NCBI RefSeq assembly: GCF_051020955.1
Contig: NC_135029.1
Location: 6,466,001 to 6,530,000, forward strand
Direction of reading: 5' to 3'
Source of the DNA: Megalopta genalis
Lineage: Eukaryota; Arthropoda; Insecta; Hymenoptera; Halictidae
Length of the DNA stretch: 64,000 nt
Part shown: positions 1 through 11,886 of the stretch, in pieces
How positions within the stretch are numbered: the first letter of the stretch is position 1
How the letters are laid out: the number at the start of each line of letters is the position of its first letter
Notes under the pieces: generated by a model
What the model was told of the DNA's origin: nothing
The model's input: the letters and a program-made list of their open reading frames with translations, nothing else
The model's database searches: none
Made by a program: the position numbers and the translations under genes

Positions 1-181
1 TTTCAAAAATATATCTCACATGAATATGTGCGTATCTATTGAAATTTGCAATGACATTATCGGACAGAATTTTTAGGTAGACCTAATACAACGTACAGTT
101 TGGTTAGTAAGGTTATTCAATTATTTTCTAAGGAAGAGTCTTCACAATTTATACAATAATAATAATTTATACGTAATAATA
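1..181. other. AT-rich flank, nothing recognised
   Basis: No ORF, RNA gene or repeat boundary can be supported here. Short AT-rich runs lead into the TTAA that borders the next element. Confidence 0.5.
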
Positions 182-470
182 TTAACATCCGAAAAGGAGT
201 GATTCCTCAGATCATTTGAACTAACTCTTTCTTGGCGAAAATGCAATTCGCGGCTTCATTTACGAGTTATTAACGAAAAACACTGATCAATGAGCGGTCG
301 AAGCCTGGTTCCGCTGATTGGCTCAGCTGCCTAGCGTTGGGCGAGCACACCTCTCATTGGTTAGTATTTTTCATTAATATATAACTCGTGAACAAAGCTG
401 CGAATTCTATTTTCACTATGGAAAAAGTTACTTCAAATGACCTCAGGAATCATTCCTTTCCGGGTGTTAA
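182..470. mobile_element. Palindromic TTAA-flanked MITE (family E, copy 1)
   Basis: The segment lies between TTAA at 182-185 and TTAA at 467-470. Its two halves are diverged reverse complements. The left half begins CATCCGAAAAGGAGTG, and the reverse complement of the right end begins CACCCGGAAAGGAATG. The match continues through a GATTCCTGAGGTCATTTGAA-like motif and a motif resembling TTCACGAGTTAT. Arms are about 130 bp around a GC-richer centre. TTAA flanks suggest mobilisation by a piggyBac-type transposase. A second copy carrying one arm and the centre lies at 30655-30856. There is no coding capacity, so it is non-autonomous. Confidence 0.7.
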
Positions 471-765
471 CATAATTATGAGACATTCTATATATTTTAT
501 AAATTAATACGAAAATCTCGTCATAATCTTAATAACATTAACATTATGACATTAATTTTATAATATTAACGTAACATTAGTATTATATAAATGTATCAAT
601 GAAGAATTATGAGGTATTATTTGGGCACAACTAATTTTCTTTACATAGTCCCCGCGTTCAGGGGTTAAGAAAAAGTTAACTTTTATGAACAGCGAACATC
701 GTTTTGGAGAAGATTTGCAATCGCAGTGCATTTTGTCAATTTCTGTCTTTTTTTACTTACGTTTT
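471..765. other. AT-rich spacer with one orphan TTAA/hairpin end
   Basis: Mostly AT-rich sequence. At 650-664 a CCCC...GGGG hairpin (7-nt loop) directly abuts TTAA at 665-668. This resembles the hairpin-bearing TTAA ends seen elsewhere in the window. No partner end was found. The 60-codon ORF at 685-867 overlaps the following MITE and is not credible. Confidence 0.35.
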
Positions 766-965
766 TATATTTTGTCCGCTTATACATTTGTAACAAAAAA
801 TAGTAGATCGTATTCAAAATGGTATAAATATCTAGAGAATTTCAAAATGCTGTTGCATAATTTCTAACACGTTACAACGATTGAGAGAAACAAATGTCTA
901 TGTCTTCAACGAAGACCTTGCAGTGAGTGTAGGTAATTTGTATTTTGCATAAAAATGCGCAGTCT
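766..965 (-). mobile_element. MITE-1 copy (minus orientation)
   Basis: The right end reads TTTTGCATAAAAATGCGCAGTC followed by TA in separate short blocks, which is the reverse complement of the family's left terminus. The left boundary near 766-780 is decayed (ATTTTGTCCGCTTATACATT). Size, about 200 bp, and the interior motif order fit the family. It is non-coding and presumably moved in trans by a Tc1/mariner transposase, given the TA flanks. Confidence 0.5.
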
Positions 966-1135
966 AGCGATAGAAGGCTGGAAAAAGATTACATTGTAGT
1001 GACATTTAGTTGCTAAAATGTTACAAGCGTAGAAAACTTTAAATTCTGAAGTACATACTTTGAGCTTTATGGCTATGCAAATTTAAGCAAGAAACTGAAA
1101 TTGTTAAATAGTTGTAAAGATCATGAACGTATCAT

Positions 1136-1341
1136 TAGACTGCGAATCGTTACCAAACAATATTTGTCTAAGTAGATTATGAAAACAGAAGTTAAATAAA
1201 AACGTGTTTCTTTCTTTGATCGTTTGACGAATTGGAAGATTGAAATAATGTGACAATATTCCCAAATTCATTCGGTAACGTCTTCACAGTTTTCAATGTC
1301 ACACATTCAGTTTCCTATCGAATGCATAAAGTCCGCAGTAC
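1136..1341 (+). mobile_element. MITE-1 copy
   Basis: TA then GACTGCGAATC at 1138 marks the left end. ATGCATAAAGTCCGCAGT at about 1322-1339 is the inverted right end. The interior carries the family landmarks in order: an AAACAGAAGTTAAATAAAA-like block, then TTCTTTCTTTGAT, then TTCACAGTTTTCAATG. Length is about 202 bp and there is no coding capacity. Confidence 0.7.
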
Positions 1342-2193
1342 AGTTATCATATAAAAAAAATGCAAAGCATAATTAATCATTGATATTCATTTCAACTAGT
1401 AGTATTGACTAGTATACTGGGGGATCATGACAGATCCCAAATAAATACTGCAAAGTTTCGCAACCACGACGCATTTTACGCAAATTTCTTTCTTTCCTTT
1501 AGTCGCAGTCTATTCTCGCAGTCTATATTGTACGACTTGCAGTTTTTCGATGTACGCGTCCTTAGGGATGCGCGCGAATTTATCAATCGTTCGGAAACTT
1601 TAAATCGCCAACGCTCGACGCCACCGTTACAATACCGCGGCAATATCGTCGTTCCAATGGAAACGGGAGCCAGGTTTATTACGATTACAGCTATTTGTTC
1701 GCCGGCGAAAGGCACGCCCGCATTCGCACGCTTATATTAAACTGCATACATCTCCGCAATAACGGCCGATATGTTTAGATGAGTTTTCTCGACGATGAAT
1801 TGTACTTCGGCCTACTCCGAAGTTGGATCGCATAATTACCCACCGGCGTGCAGATGGAGATTCTTGCGCAGTTCCGCGGTGTACGCGGCGGTCGTCTTTA
1901 TTACGGGACGCGGATATCGCGAATCACAGTTTCCTGGAGTGTATGGATAGTTAAACGGCTGCCAAATCGCCTGGCGGAGTTTACTGCAGGACAATTAAGA
2001 ACGAGAGCCTCGGAAGTGACTATCAACTGGAATCTTTGGAAAAAACGCACCTAAACCGAACGCAGTCGACGATAAAGTTTTATTGCCCTTTCTCTGACCA
2101 CCTTGAAGGGGTTGGAAGTCGTTTTCGACAGTTTTAATCAGCTTTAACGTTAAATTGTTAATTGTTTTAGATATAGAGCGGTACGAATAATCG
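1342..2193. other. Mixed-composition spacer, no gene recognised
   Basis: This stretch is somewhat richer in CG dinucleotides than its surroundings, especially 1540-2060. Overlapping ORFs occur on both strands (111 codons at 1405-1740 on plus, 79 codons at 1476-1715 on minus). None has a recognisable domain and they overlap antisense, as expected by chance in CG-rich DNA. It could be regulatory or untranslated sequence, but I cannot show it. Confidence 0.3.
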
Positions 2194-2383
2194 TAGACTC
2201 AAAGTAACTTTTACATTTCTTCTGGTATTTAAACAGAAACTTAGCGAAACATCGTATTTGTATATTTCTATATTAGAAATAATAGAAAATTGAAATATAT
2301 TTTCTTCTTAATCATTTTAACGGGTTCGAAATAATCATAAGCGTAAAAATAAATAATCATAAATGCATAAAATCCGCAGTCTA
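2194..2383 (+). mobile_element. MITE-1 copy
   Basis: TAGACT at 2194 and AAATCCGCAGTC followed by TA, ending at 2383, form the two ends. The left end is more decayed than the right end, which keeps the canonical AAATGCATAAAATCCGCAG. The element is about 186 bp inside its TA flanks and non-coding. Confidence 0.65.
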
Positions 2384-4765
2384 TCGATATCCCATCAAGA
2401 TTCGTGATAAGATCATTGACAGAATAAGATTAATCTACATTTTTGCGGTGGTTACAAGCTTCTTCTTGAATCGCTCTTCACTTTATTTATTTACCATTAA
2501 GAAGTATATATCATACATCAAACAAGCACTTGTCGAGGCAATTTTTGTAAATATAAAGAGTAAGATAATAACTTTATTTACCTCAAATAATGCCAATGTT
2601 TGCAATAATTTAAAGAAATATTGCAGTATATATACAGAACATAACATGATGTAACTTTCAAAGATTCTTTCCATTCTTTTAAACGAGATTTTATTGCTAT
2701 ATGTTAACACGATAGTCCAGCTTAATAACAAAGTAAAAAATTCGTCCAAAATTAAGAGTGACATAAAATTGAATAGAATTTACGAAAATTTAATTTCATG
2801 TACCTTAACAAGGCCCGTATTAAAAGAATGAGAGCTTTATTTCATTACAATTTTCACAAATTAATGCCTAAAGCTTTGACATGCACGGAAACTCACGGTC
2901 CAGTAACCCCTTTGATTCGAACGTTAATTTACGGGAAATGTTGGCCGGTTAAAAAAGATCCCAAATGTTACTGTGTAATATAGAATATCCTATATGGCCA
3001 ATCGCGAAGTAATTCAAATTTAATATGTTCAAACGGTTTGACACAGGAATCACTTTCGGACCGAGCTGAATTTAAAAATCCTTGAACGACATTCGTCATT
3101 AATAAGTATCGTGGAAAATCATTACGGTATTGCAAATATCTGTATTTCTATAATCCACGCGTTCGAAAGTTGATTTGTGAAAATAAATATTACTTGCCGC
3201 ATGAAATATGTAAATTAAAAACGTCGATTAGTATAAGTCTGCCACGATTCAAATGTTACAAAACTGAGCGAAGTGCAATCAGTTATTGTTGAGTATACAA
3301 TTAGCCTTTTGTTTATTTTCAAGCATGATTAACTTATATTTATCGACTAAGATATTACATTTTCTTATTTAATTTAAATGTATCACTTATTTGTTATAAT
3401 GAAACATGTAAAAGACGAAAATTCTTAAAACGCCGCAAAAATTATTTTAATGTTTTGATACTGAATTCGCGAAATTTTCTGTAAAGCCTATGAAAAATAT
3501 TACGAAAATATTGAACGAATGAAGATTAATATTCAGTAAAATAAACTTTTTCAGAAAGTAAGATATCACAATGTTAATTGTATTGGTAAAATGTATTAAG
3601 ATTGCGGCAAACTGTGATTGTTCATTTGAATTTTTCTTTTTAGTTTCAGTTTTAGTAGTTTATTTACTAAATAACCTCAAATCATCTCTGACATATTTTT
3701 AAAGAGGTAAAATGTAAATATGAAATTTCATTAAGTCAGTCATTTCTAATGTGAACTTGTAAATGAGTTATTATGACAATATTTTTTGGATAGAAAAACT
3801 TTATTCAAATATATTGAATATTAAATTTTCAGTATTCAGAGAGGGAACGTAGTAACAGACACATAATAACTGATCTTTGTAAATTATAGGCACCCAATAA
3901 CTGGCTCCGGAACTTTTCCCTTTTTTCTTCTGAAAGAAGATTTGATATTTGCTTCATGGGAAAATTTATATCGATAAAATCAGCTTTGAAATTTACCATT
4001 ACGTTCTTAAGAGATGTCAATTAAATTGCTAAAGTTGTTGTTAGTGGTGGAAATGGAACATGGTGCAATAATTGGCTCCTCCATGCTACGACATGTGACA
4101 CGGTTGCGTTTGATTAATTGCAGAAAAGATAAGAGTATGTTTGATCGCATCCAGTATTTCGATTTGCATAAATGTAATACGTCGTTGATACGTATCCTAA
4201 TTTACATTAAAGTAATGGAATATGCAAAACCTCCAAGAGATCGGCCAACGTTCCGATATAAAACAGAAAGTTGTAAGCCGATAGGAAGTAATGTCTTCCG
4301 TCAAGATAAATGTTAGATGGCAGTAACAGCCTAGGAGAGCCGTACCGAATTACATTATAACATGTGCGTACACGGTGTGTAACGCCTGTCCGGATGTTTG
4401 AGATATGTAGCCAGACTGCGAAGCCTGATATCACACGATATTACGGCACGATATCAAACCCTCTGACCAGGTCGTGTCGCAAATTGAGAGGCTTTCGTTT
4501 TCCCGGGAACACTCGCGCTCCTTTTTTACGTTTCGATATTTCCAGGCAAAAGTCAAGTGAAATTGATGGCGCCGGCGGAATGTTGCCGGGAATATAACTG
4601 GCCGCATTCAAATTGCATTCCTTGCACACGGCCGATACGTGGAGCCATGTTTCTTAGGCGAATGCAAACGTTGCATTCGACTGAGATTCTGTCTGGAGCA
4701 GTTTGCATTTTGAATTTTTCTAGTTACACCTTTCGAAATTATGTGTTATATCATATGACAGTAAT
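2384..4765. other. AT-rich gene-free stretch
   Basis: No repeat boundary, RNA gene or domain-bearing ORF was recognised. The ORFs here (93 codons or fewer at 2448-2983, 100 or fewer at 3829-4781) have low-complexity or unrecognisable translations. The 4300-4700 part is less AT-rich, with overlapping ORFs on both strands and no homology I can name. Confidence 0.35.
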
Positions 4766-4867
4766 TAGACCGTGGATTTAGTGTATTTATAGTAAAATTG
4801 AGTAGAAGAAACTTATTTTCAATTTTATGCATTTATGATAAAAATGAGTAGGAGAAACATATAACTA
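4766..4867 (-). mobile_element. MITE-1 fragment
   Basis: TAGACCGTGGATTT at about 4766 followed by GTATTTATAGTAAAATTGAG is the family's right end in reverse orientation. It is followed by a second similar partial end (ATGCATTTATGATAAAAATG, about 4826-4845). The next copy starts immediately after, so this is a truncated copy stacked against the following one. Confidence 0.5.
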
Positions 4868-5141
4868 GACTGCATTTTTTATGCATTTATAGGAAAAAAA
4901 TAAGTAACTGAAATATGAAATTGCGAAGAATAAGAAGAATTTAATAATAATGTTAAACTATTTTCAACTTACTAAAATTATTAAAAGAATTATTAAAAGT
5001 GGACTTGCACCACTTTCAAAATAAACGGTCCATGTAATTTACAATCTACTCAAATTATTAACAGAAAAAATTATTTTCTACGTAACACCTATATCTTGCA
5101 ATCGATGCAGACAATTTTTATTTTGCACGAACATCCGCAAT
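4866..5141 (-). mobile_element. MITE-1 copy (minus orientation), enlarged
   Basis: TAGACTGCATTTTTTATGC begins at 4866. The far end includes GCAGACAATTTTTATTTTGC then ACATCCGCAATA near 5141, the inverted left terminus. At about 275 bp it is longer than the family norm. A further isolated AAATCCGCAG end at about 5164-5173 suggests another remnant just outside. Confidence 0.6.
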
Positions 5142-7830
5142 AATAATAATTTAGTAGTAATATAAATCCGCAGAATACTAAAACTATGCCTAATACTAAA
5201 ACTATTCGCTATGAAATATTGAATAAATTATTACGCGAAGAAGATTGTACTTGAAAGGAAAACATTAATTTTCTTCTGGTAACCGAAAATTTATGTAAAA
5301 TATGTATAAAGTAATTCTGTAAGCGTTTGTTAGTAAAAGTAGCATATCTAGATCGTGCTTGATCGGTAATCTAATTTTCAGCAGAAACAGAATGTTTCAT
5401 TTCTACGATGACCGTTGCATTCATCCTAAGGACGGCTCTTTTAAATACAATGCAGTATTCCGGTGAAGAAGAAAGGCTCTCAAACAGTTATTGTAATGAA
5501 ACAATTCATGAATAGAGCCACTGAATCTACTGAAACAGAAGTTTCAACGAAAGCCGCGTTAAGTAACATTGTCTTAAGGTATTTAATTATTCAATCATTG
5601 TCACCAACACTGTAAGTGTTTACTAAGTACGGTGGGTCTTAACCTACATTTCCTGCTACCCCTTCAATTATTTTTGCCATGAATTACTGACGATGACAGA
5701 CTACCTTCCGCATAATTAAACAAACCTCGGCTTAAATCAATTATTTACTGCTCAATTTATGCTTCTGTATTAACACAACTTCATAAAGCTACATAATTAA
5801 AGCGTTTTCAAGAATATCTTAACTTAACTACCTCGAAATTGGAAATTAATAATTCGATTTATAACTTCCCCTACATTTACTTCCACGATAGCCATTGACT
5901 ATGAAACATTTGAACTTTATCGAGGCCAGGTGCATCACGGTAGAAAGATAACAGTAGAAAATGAATCCCGGCCCGTAAGTTTAAATTGAAAAGAGATTTT
6001 TAATGCAACTTTTAATGCGATAACGAATTCATGAATTTTCGATGTACTAACTTCTGAAAATGAAACGGAGAGTGGATTTTAAGAGATTTAAAGATTACCT
6101 AACGCGATGTACGTAAAAGTTGTATAGCGTTGCCAGAATATATTAATATTAGAAAATTAGTAACGTTTTTAGTTAGACGGCACCTTGTTTTCACGAAGGT
6201 CACGCGTAGGTGAATTTGTAGCACCGAAAGATTTGTTCTAGTTCTGAAACTTGTTGAAGAAGTATCGTTCCAGTTCTTTGCTCAAGGAGCACAAAGATGG
6301 GCGTTAATCAGTTCAGAACTGCAAATCGAAGCGAAAGTGGACGTTAAATAGGTTCGCTCAGCTGAATGCATATTGTTTCTAAACTACCTGGTCTGCGATG
6401 TACATTAAACATACCAACAGAGCGCGCTTCGATTTATTTAATTTATGACTTCAATATTTATTGAAATATCAGGATTGAGAACATGTTCCATTGCATCTAT
6501 TTGTACGATGAGATTGCACTCGAAAAGCGAGATAAACAAGAACCAAACTAAATATATTCGAGTGTTTGTAACATATTGAAACATCAAATCGTACTGTAAC
6601 ATATTGAAACATCAAATCGTTATTGTTATATATTGACATTCGAAGGAAATTAGTTATAACTTTTGACGAGGCTCAAATCACTTCGTATTTTAATGTTTGA
6701 CTTATTGAACAGTACTACTCCAACGTTGGAAACAACAATGCCGTACAGAATACAGTAAACTAAATTACTGCGCATGTAAGCAAAGTAATCGCAACAGAAA
6801 GTAATTTAAATTCTTCTAGCAGGAAGAGCAAACTGCTTCGCAAGCTGTGAAAATATTGAGCGAACGTGTATAATTTCAGTGGTAATTGTGCAAACCAAAA
6901 ATTCACATGAAAAATTCCTTTCTTTCAAACATATTTCTGTACCGTGCAGTCTCTTTCGAGATTCCAAATTAAAGCAACCACGGATACATCAAGTTGGAAT
7001 AATATTTGAAAATTAAAAATAAACATTCGTATTTTTTCCAAAAGAATACCAGTGCTCTCTATTTCTGTAGACTTTTCAAGTACCAACGTTTTGAAATAAT
7101 GCTTCCCGCGAAGTATATTCTTTGTTAAAACAGAAGGTATCGTTGAGCTCCGTAATTTCTCGTTCCACCGCGGCCGACCATTAATTCTTATAGTTACAGA
7201 TTATTATAGTCCGCGGACTAACCGTCTATCCTTCGTGTTAAATTTTCGCGTGCAACGCGACGAAACGGTTCTCGGATCAGCGGCATTTCGATCGCCGCGT
7301 GAAATCGAAGACCGAAGACGTTGTTTTTCAGTCCGACAGTGTAGAAGATCTACGGAAAAGGGTGGATCTCGGATAAATCCCGGAAAGCTAGAGAGTCAGC
7401 ACCGACTATCAGCGCACAATGTTACTCCTTTTATTATCTCTTCTTTCGAGTTTCCTACATCGTGCGGTCTGTTTATCGACCCGAGAAATCGTTGGAGCAG
7501 ATCAACTAGTATTATACTATAAAACAATCATTCCTTTGGCACAGAAAATTCAACGAAGTGAATGAAACAGAATTTTGCCAATTTTCAAAACCATTGAAAG
7601 GACGATTCAAACGAATAATTGAAACCGTTATACATAGAAATCTAGACTGAATGGGAAGTTTTGTTCCGAAAATTCAGTAATTGTTAGTAAAAAAAGAAGT
7701 GGAAACCCATTGTGTTTTCATAAAGCTTGTCAGTTTCGGCGAACGTCATATATGATTTTTTTTTACACAGGAGAAAGGAAAAACATTGATCACCTATTAT
7801 TAGATTTTTAGAAAGTAGTACATTGCTTGG
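5142..7830. other. Gene-free stretch with one short tandem duplication
   Basis: No credible CDS or RNA gene. The only clear internal structure is the duplication at 6567-6620, listed separately. The interval 7140-7500 is CG-richer and carries a 95-codon ORF (7235-7522) without a recognisable domain. Confidence 0.35.
6567..6620. repeat. Perfect 26-28 bp tandem duplication
   Basis: TGTAACATATTGAAACATCA plus the following ATCGT occurs at 6567 and again at 6595 with no mismatch over 26 bases. The period is 28. Identity this high in an otherwise decayed region implies a recent slippage event. Confidence 0.85.
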
Positions 7831-8016
7831 AACGTGTATCACATAAATAAGTTTATTAAAATTTTGAGGAACGTGTATTATATAAATGAGTTTATTAAAA
7901 TTTTGAGAAACATGTATCATATAAATAAGTGTATTCAAATTTTGAGGAACACGTATCATATAAATAAGTTTATGAAAATTTTGAAGAACATGTATTATAG
8001 TTTATTAACATTTTGA
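7831..8016. repeat. 39-bp minisatellite, about 4.7 units
   Basis: Units start at 7831, 7870, 7909, 7948 and 7987, each beginning AACxxGTAT and ending ATTTTGAxG. The last unit is shortened. Because 39 is a multiple of three, the array stays open in several frames and produces repeat-like ORFs on both strands (7684-7959 minus, 7834-8016 plus). Those are by-products of the period, not evidence of a gene. Confidence 0.9.
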
Positions 8017-9214
8017 TTAGACTTATACAGTTCTCTTACCTCGTACTACATTTCTGTACGTTCGGAGAATACTTTCAAAATACAGTAAAGCATAAAAAAG
8101 TACTATTTTAATTAAAACGTTGCTCAAAAATTTTATTTCGAATGTAATTTAACCACAAGCTCTCTCGAAAAAGGTAACACAGAATATACGTTATTACACA
8201 AACGTATATCGGATAAATATAACAGCAAAAGGAAAGAAAAAGGCGAACAAGAAATTGATAAAAGAGTAAAATCAAAATTATTGTTGGCAATGTTTACGAA
8301 GTCCTTTTTACCGTAGTCAACAACACGGTTCTGAACTGTTTTAAAAAAGGAGTTGACACTCCATTAAGTGACATAAATTTTGCCTTTAAAAGCGGATTTA
8401 ACTTTTAATCCTAATGACAGAGAATATATCAGGCGACGCGCGAAGGCTGGCTACTGTCAGGAGTAAAAAGACGAGAAAGCAATATTCTGAAAGCAGGAGG
8501 AAATATGGTAGGGTGGGAACGAAAAACATCAGATACCTCATCCTTCTAATTTTTCGGCGAACATCGTCTTCCCCGAGCTCTATTTAAAAATGTTGCGAAG
8601 CTGATGAGTGAGAGGAATGATTTTATGCAGAATATCAAAAATAATGTTTCAATTTACTGGTAAAATTAGGAGACGTTCCCTGTTTTTTGGAAAATTATAA
8701 TAACTTCTTTCTATTTCGTGCATAATCTTCTTAATTACGATGTTAATTACGATGTAAACTGGCCTCAGTTTAATCGTTTCGAGGCCATCAAATAGTAAAT
8801 CAAAATTTTTAGTTCTTTCGTTAGTTGCTTCATATTATAAACGGACATCATAATAGAATGCGTTCGTGGATTTGCGTGTCAAATGTTCGCCTGACTCGTG
8901 AAGATTGCTTTACTTACAACGTGTTTATCCTCGAAGCAATTTCAAGCCTCTTTCATTTTTTAATTGAACGATCAATTCATTTTTGCATACGAACTCTAGT
9001 GTATATAGAAACAGATTTAAACAATTTTAAACCCGGTTGTCGAAGCTTACGAATTTATTCAAAAGACCGGTTTTTAAAAACCGACAATCTCTAGTACCAG
9101 TAATTGGGACATCTATCCTACACTTGGTGCAACCGTACGCAGGAAATTCGTTCGATCGGATTTGTGGGTCAGCACACATGCCGGCATGGCAGAGATTGTT
9201 CATAAAATAGCAGG
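8017..9214. other. Gene-free stretch
   Basis: No repeat boundaries or domains were recognised. The ORFs are at most 89 codons (8825-9094) and unremarkable. Composition is AT-rich, with a short CG-richer patch at 8420-8580. Confidence 0.35.
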
Positions 9215-9995
9215 GACCATAACTGTTATAACCGAAACGAGAAAAAATTGAAGTATAACCATTAAATTCTGCTTAAAATAATTTTTGTAACCAATAACTG
9301 GTATAAATGACGGAAACAGCTTTTGGTTACAAATAACCATTATAAATGACGGAAACAATTTTATACATTATATCGCATTATATTATACATGGCGAAAATG
9401 TTATTCGCTACGGATAACCATTATAATTGACGAAAAAAGCTTTCGCCTATGAGTAGCCATTACCGATAACCAGAATTATATATTGATTAAGAATAACCAT
9501 TATCGACGATCAGAATTTTATTTTGTTTACCGATAATTCATATCGGTATTTACAAACCGCGTTGTTCGATGAATTTAACGTACACATCTTCATTCATATG
9601 GAGGTTTTTAATGAGAGGAAAATTCAAATTATTTTAAATGGCGGTGAAACATATGAAGTTTATATTATAAATTCTTAATCGAAATTTCAAGTATCTGACG
9701 TTAGCAGAATAAAATATTGTCGATAATATTTATTCAGAACCAATAAATAAATCTGCTTATCTGCAACGGTTATTCGTAACCGACGTGTAATTCTGGTTAT
9801 CCATAATGGTTGTTCATGACCAAAAACTATTTTCTTCAATTATAATGGTTATCTGCAACGAATTAACATATTTGTAGCAAAAAACAATGTTCGTCATCTG
9901 TAATAGTTAATTGCACACCAAAAACTGTCCTCGACATTTACAAGGGTTACTTGTAAACATAAACTATTTCAATAATTTATAATGCTTATTGTTAC
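9215..9995. repeat. Long diverged inverted repeat (fold-back element)
   Basis: The left arm (about 9215-9551) is dominated by ATAACCATTATAA-like motifs. The right arm (about 9711-9995) carries their reverse complement, TATAATGGTTAT-like. The arms pair in register: GATAACCATTATAATT at about 9413-9430 with AATTATAATGGTTATC at 9837-9852; ACCAGAATTATA at about 9470 with the 9788-9800 segment; and ACCGATAA/TCGATAATATTT next to the loop. The loop is about 160 bp. By eye the arms are about 70-80 percent alike. Each arm is itself built from several related 30-45 bp subunits. There is no ORF across it. It could be a fold-back transposon or a hairpin-RNA locus; transcription cannot be judged here. Confidence 0.75.
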
Positions 9996-11688
9996 ATAGT
10001 TAAAGCAGAAGGAAAAACGCTTCTTGAGACACATGTATCGCTCGCTGAGTTGCCACGTGGCCGTTACAGCGGAGTACACAGGAAGAACAAACAGTGAACG
10101 AAAACAAAAGAAGTTGCAAAGAATATTTACATACGCGTGTATTAAATTCTCATTAGTTCCGCATGGAATATCTAGCGTAAGAAGTCTGATTTCATTATTA
10201 ATTACGTTAATATCTAGCGTAACCTCTAAAACTCCAGTCAATAACTAAACTAACTGTAATCGATAACCGCAACACATGAAAGTGCATTTCTTCTAATCGA
10301 TGCATTTTTAAAAATTTCCTTCGAAAATTTAACGTCGACTACCCTTTAAGGGAACGAAAATGAATTTTCTATCGATCATCTTTCCCTATGAAATGTTCGA
10401 CACAACTGTTCCATTTGATCTCTGTAAAATAGAATAAAATAACGATGGGTATTGGTTGCGAAATGGGATTCGCGCTCAAGGTAACGAAAGAATTGAGGTA
10501 AGTGGGTCAGAGAGTAAGCGGCGGTGTGCTCTCGGTGTACACCGTAGGCGTAAATGGGGCAGCGCGGCGTCACCTTTAAATTAGCGCAACCGTGTAATCC
10601 GAACAGGGAGATTTCCCTTTCCCATGATTCAGGAATAGCGCGCAGCTTATTGAAACCGGACTATTGGGTCTAATAGCGCCGCGGCAAGGATACCTGCGGG
10701 TCCTATCAAATTTTCATGGTATTTGAATTACAATCCGGAAGACCTCGGTCGACGGAGATCGTGTTTCCGTGTCATGGCCGCTCTTTGCCGAATACTACTC
10801 CGTCTGCAGACGAAGGAGAAGCTTCGCCCATCCTATGCCTCTGCTCTGTCTCTTCGTCGCGCCGGCCGAATCAGTTTGATTTGGTGTTCCGGACAGCTCC
10901 GGGAGGATTTCATTTCTAGATACGCCACCTTCTCCTCCTCCTCCTCCTTCTCCTCCCTGAACGGCGAACAACTTTTCCCCGGCGGAAAGTTCCGCGACTC
11001 GAGACATTTTCAAGTAAAATTGCTCCCTTGTCCTCGGCGGGACGAGCGTTTTTAACAAAGAGTAATTCCCTCGAACGTATCTACTACGGGGGAATTATGA
11101 ACCCTTTCATACAGCGAACTTAATTACTTCCAATGATCGCGGGCCCTTTCCGCCTCGAACGTAACGAAAGAACATGGGAAAAACTCGAGTAGAAATCGTT
11201 AAAAGTTGCTGAAAGTGACGACAGCGTTTAGCGTAATTACGTAACGGCGGCGATGAGAGTGTGTTTATCGATTGCGAAGAGAGTATCCTTTGATGAGCGA
11301 GCTCCGAGAGGAAGCTGCGACGACGATGTTTTAATAACTCTGTGGAAATTGTTAGGAATTGGTACGTATCGGAGATCGTGTCGTTAATACGAGGAAGTGA
11401 AACGATAATAGAATGAGTGTGTAGAACGGAATCGTATGAAAATGGTGCGTTTGTCTTAATTTTTCTTGTAAACTATTATACATGCTGTATGGAAAAATGT
11501 TTCGATCGAAAGTTGTTTGGCATGGAGAGGACTATACGCGACAACAGTTAATTTTTGCTTTCTTCCTTTCTTATCAAAATTCACCTTCGATTTGTTAACT
11601 GCAACGAGCAGCATATGATCATGGCATCCAAAGACTATTAAATACAGAACAAAACGTTATTAAGGAGCAGGAATTCAGAAATTAATAT
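9996..11688. other. Gene-free stretch with a GC-richer island
   Basis: From about 10480 to 11300 the sequence is clearly less AT-rich, with frequent CG. It includes a CTC-rich (TCC)n run at about 10931-10957. Overlapping ORFs in several frames (110 codons plus at 10723, 87 codons minus at 10795) are what CG-rich DNA gives by chance, and none shows a domain. A non-coding regulatory region or untranslated exon is possible but unproven. Confidence 0.35.
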
Positions 11689-11886
11689 AATGCGGATTTT
11701 ATGCATTTATAATAAAATTGTGTTGGTGAAATTTCAAACAATGAAAATATTAAAAGAATTTTAGGACATCCATTTATTATTTTTAATTCATTGACATTAT
11801 CGAAGAAAGAAAGACCTTTCTAGTTAACTCATGCTTGTTGCAATTGATGACGATCATTCTTATTTTGCGCGAGGATCCGCAGTCTA
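11689..11886 (-). mobile_element. MITE-1 copy (minus orientation)
   Basis: TGCGGATTTTATGCATTTAT at 11691 and GAGGATCCGCAGTC followed by TA, ending at 11886, are the two inverted ends. Near the right end, GCAATTGATGACGATCATTC then TTATTTTGCGC is the reversed left subterminal block. The left GAC is mutated. About 195 bp, non-coding. Confidence 0.7.

Noticed and set aside
7684..8016. Repetitive ORFs on both strands
   Set aside because: They are explained by the 39-bp minisatellite period.
10716..11058. Three overlapping ORFs of 67-110 codons
   Set aside because: They overlap on both strands across a (TCC)n-containing CG-rich island and have no domains.
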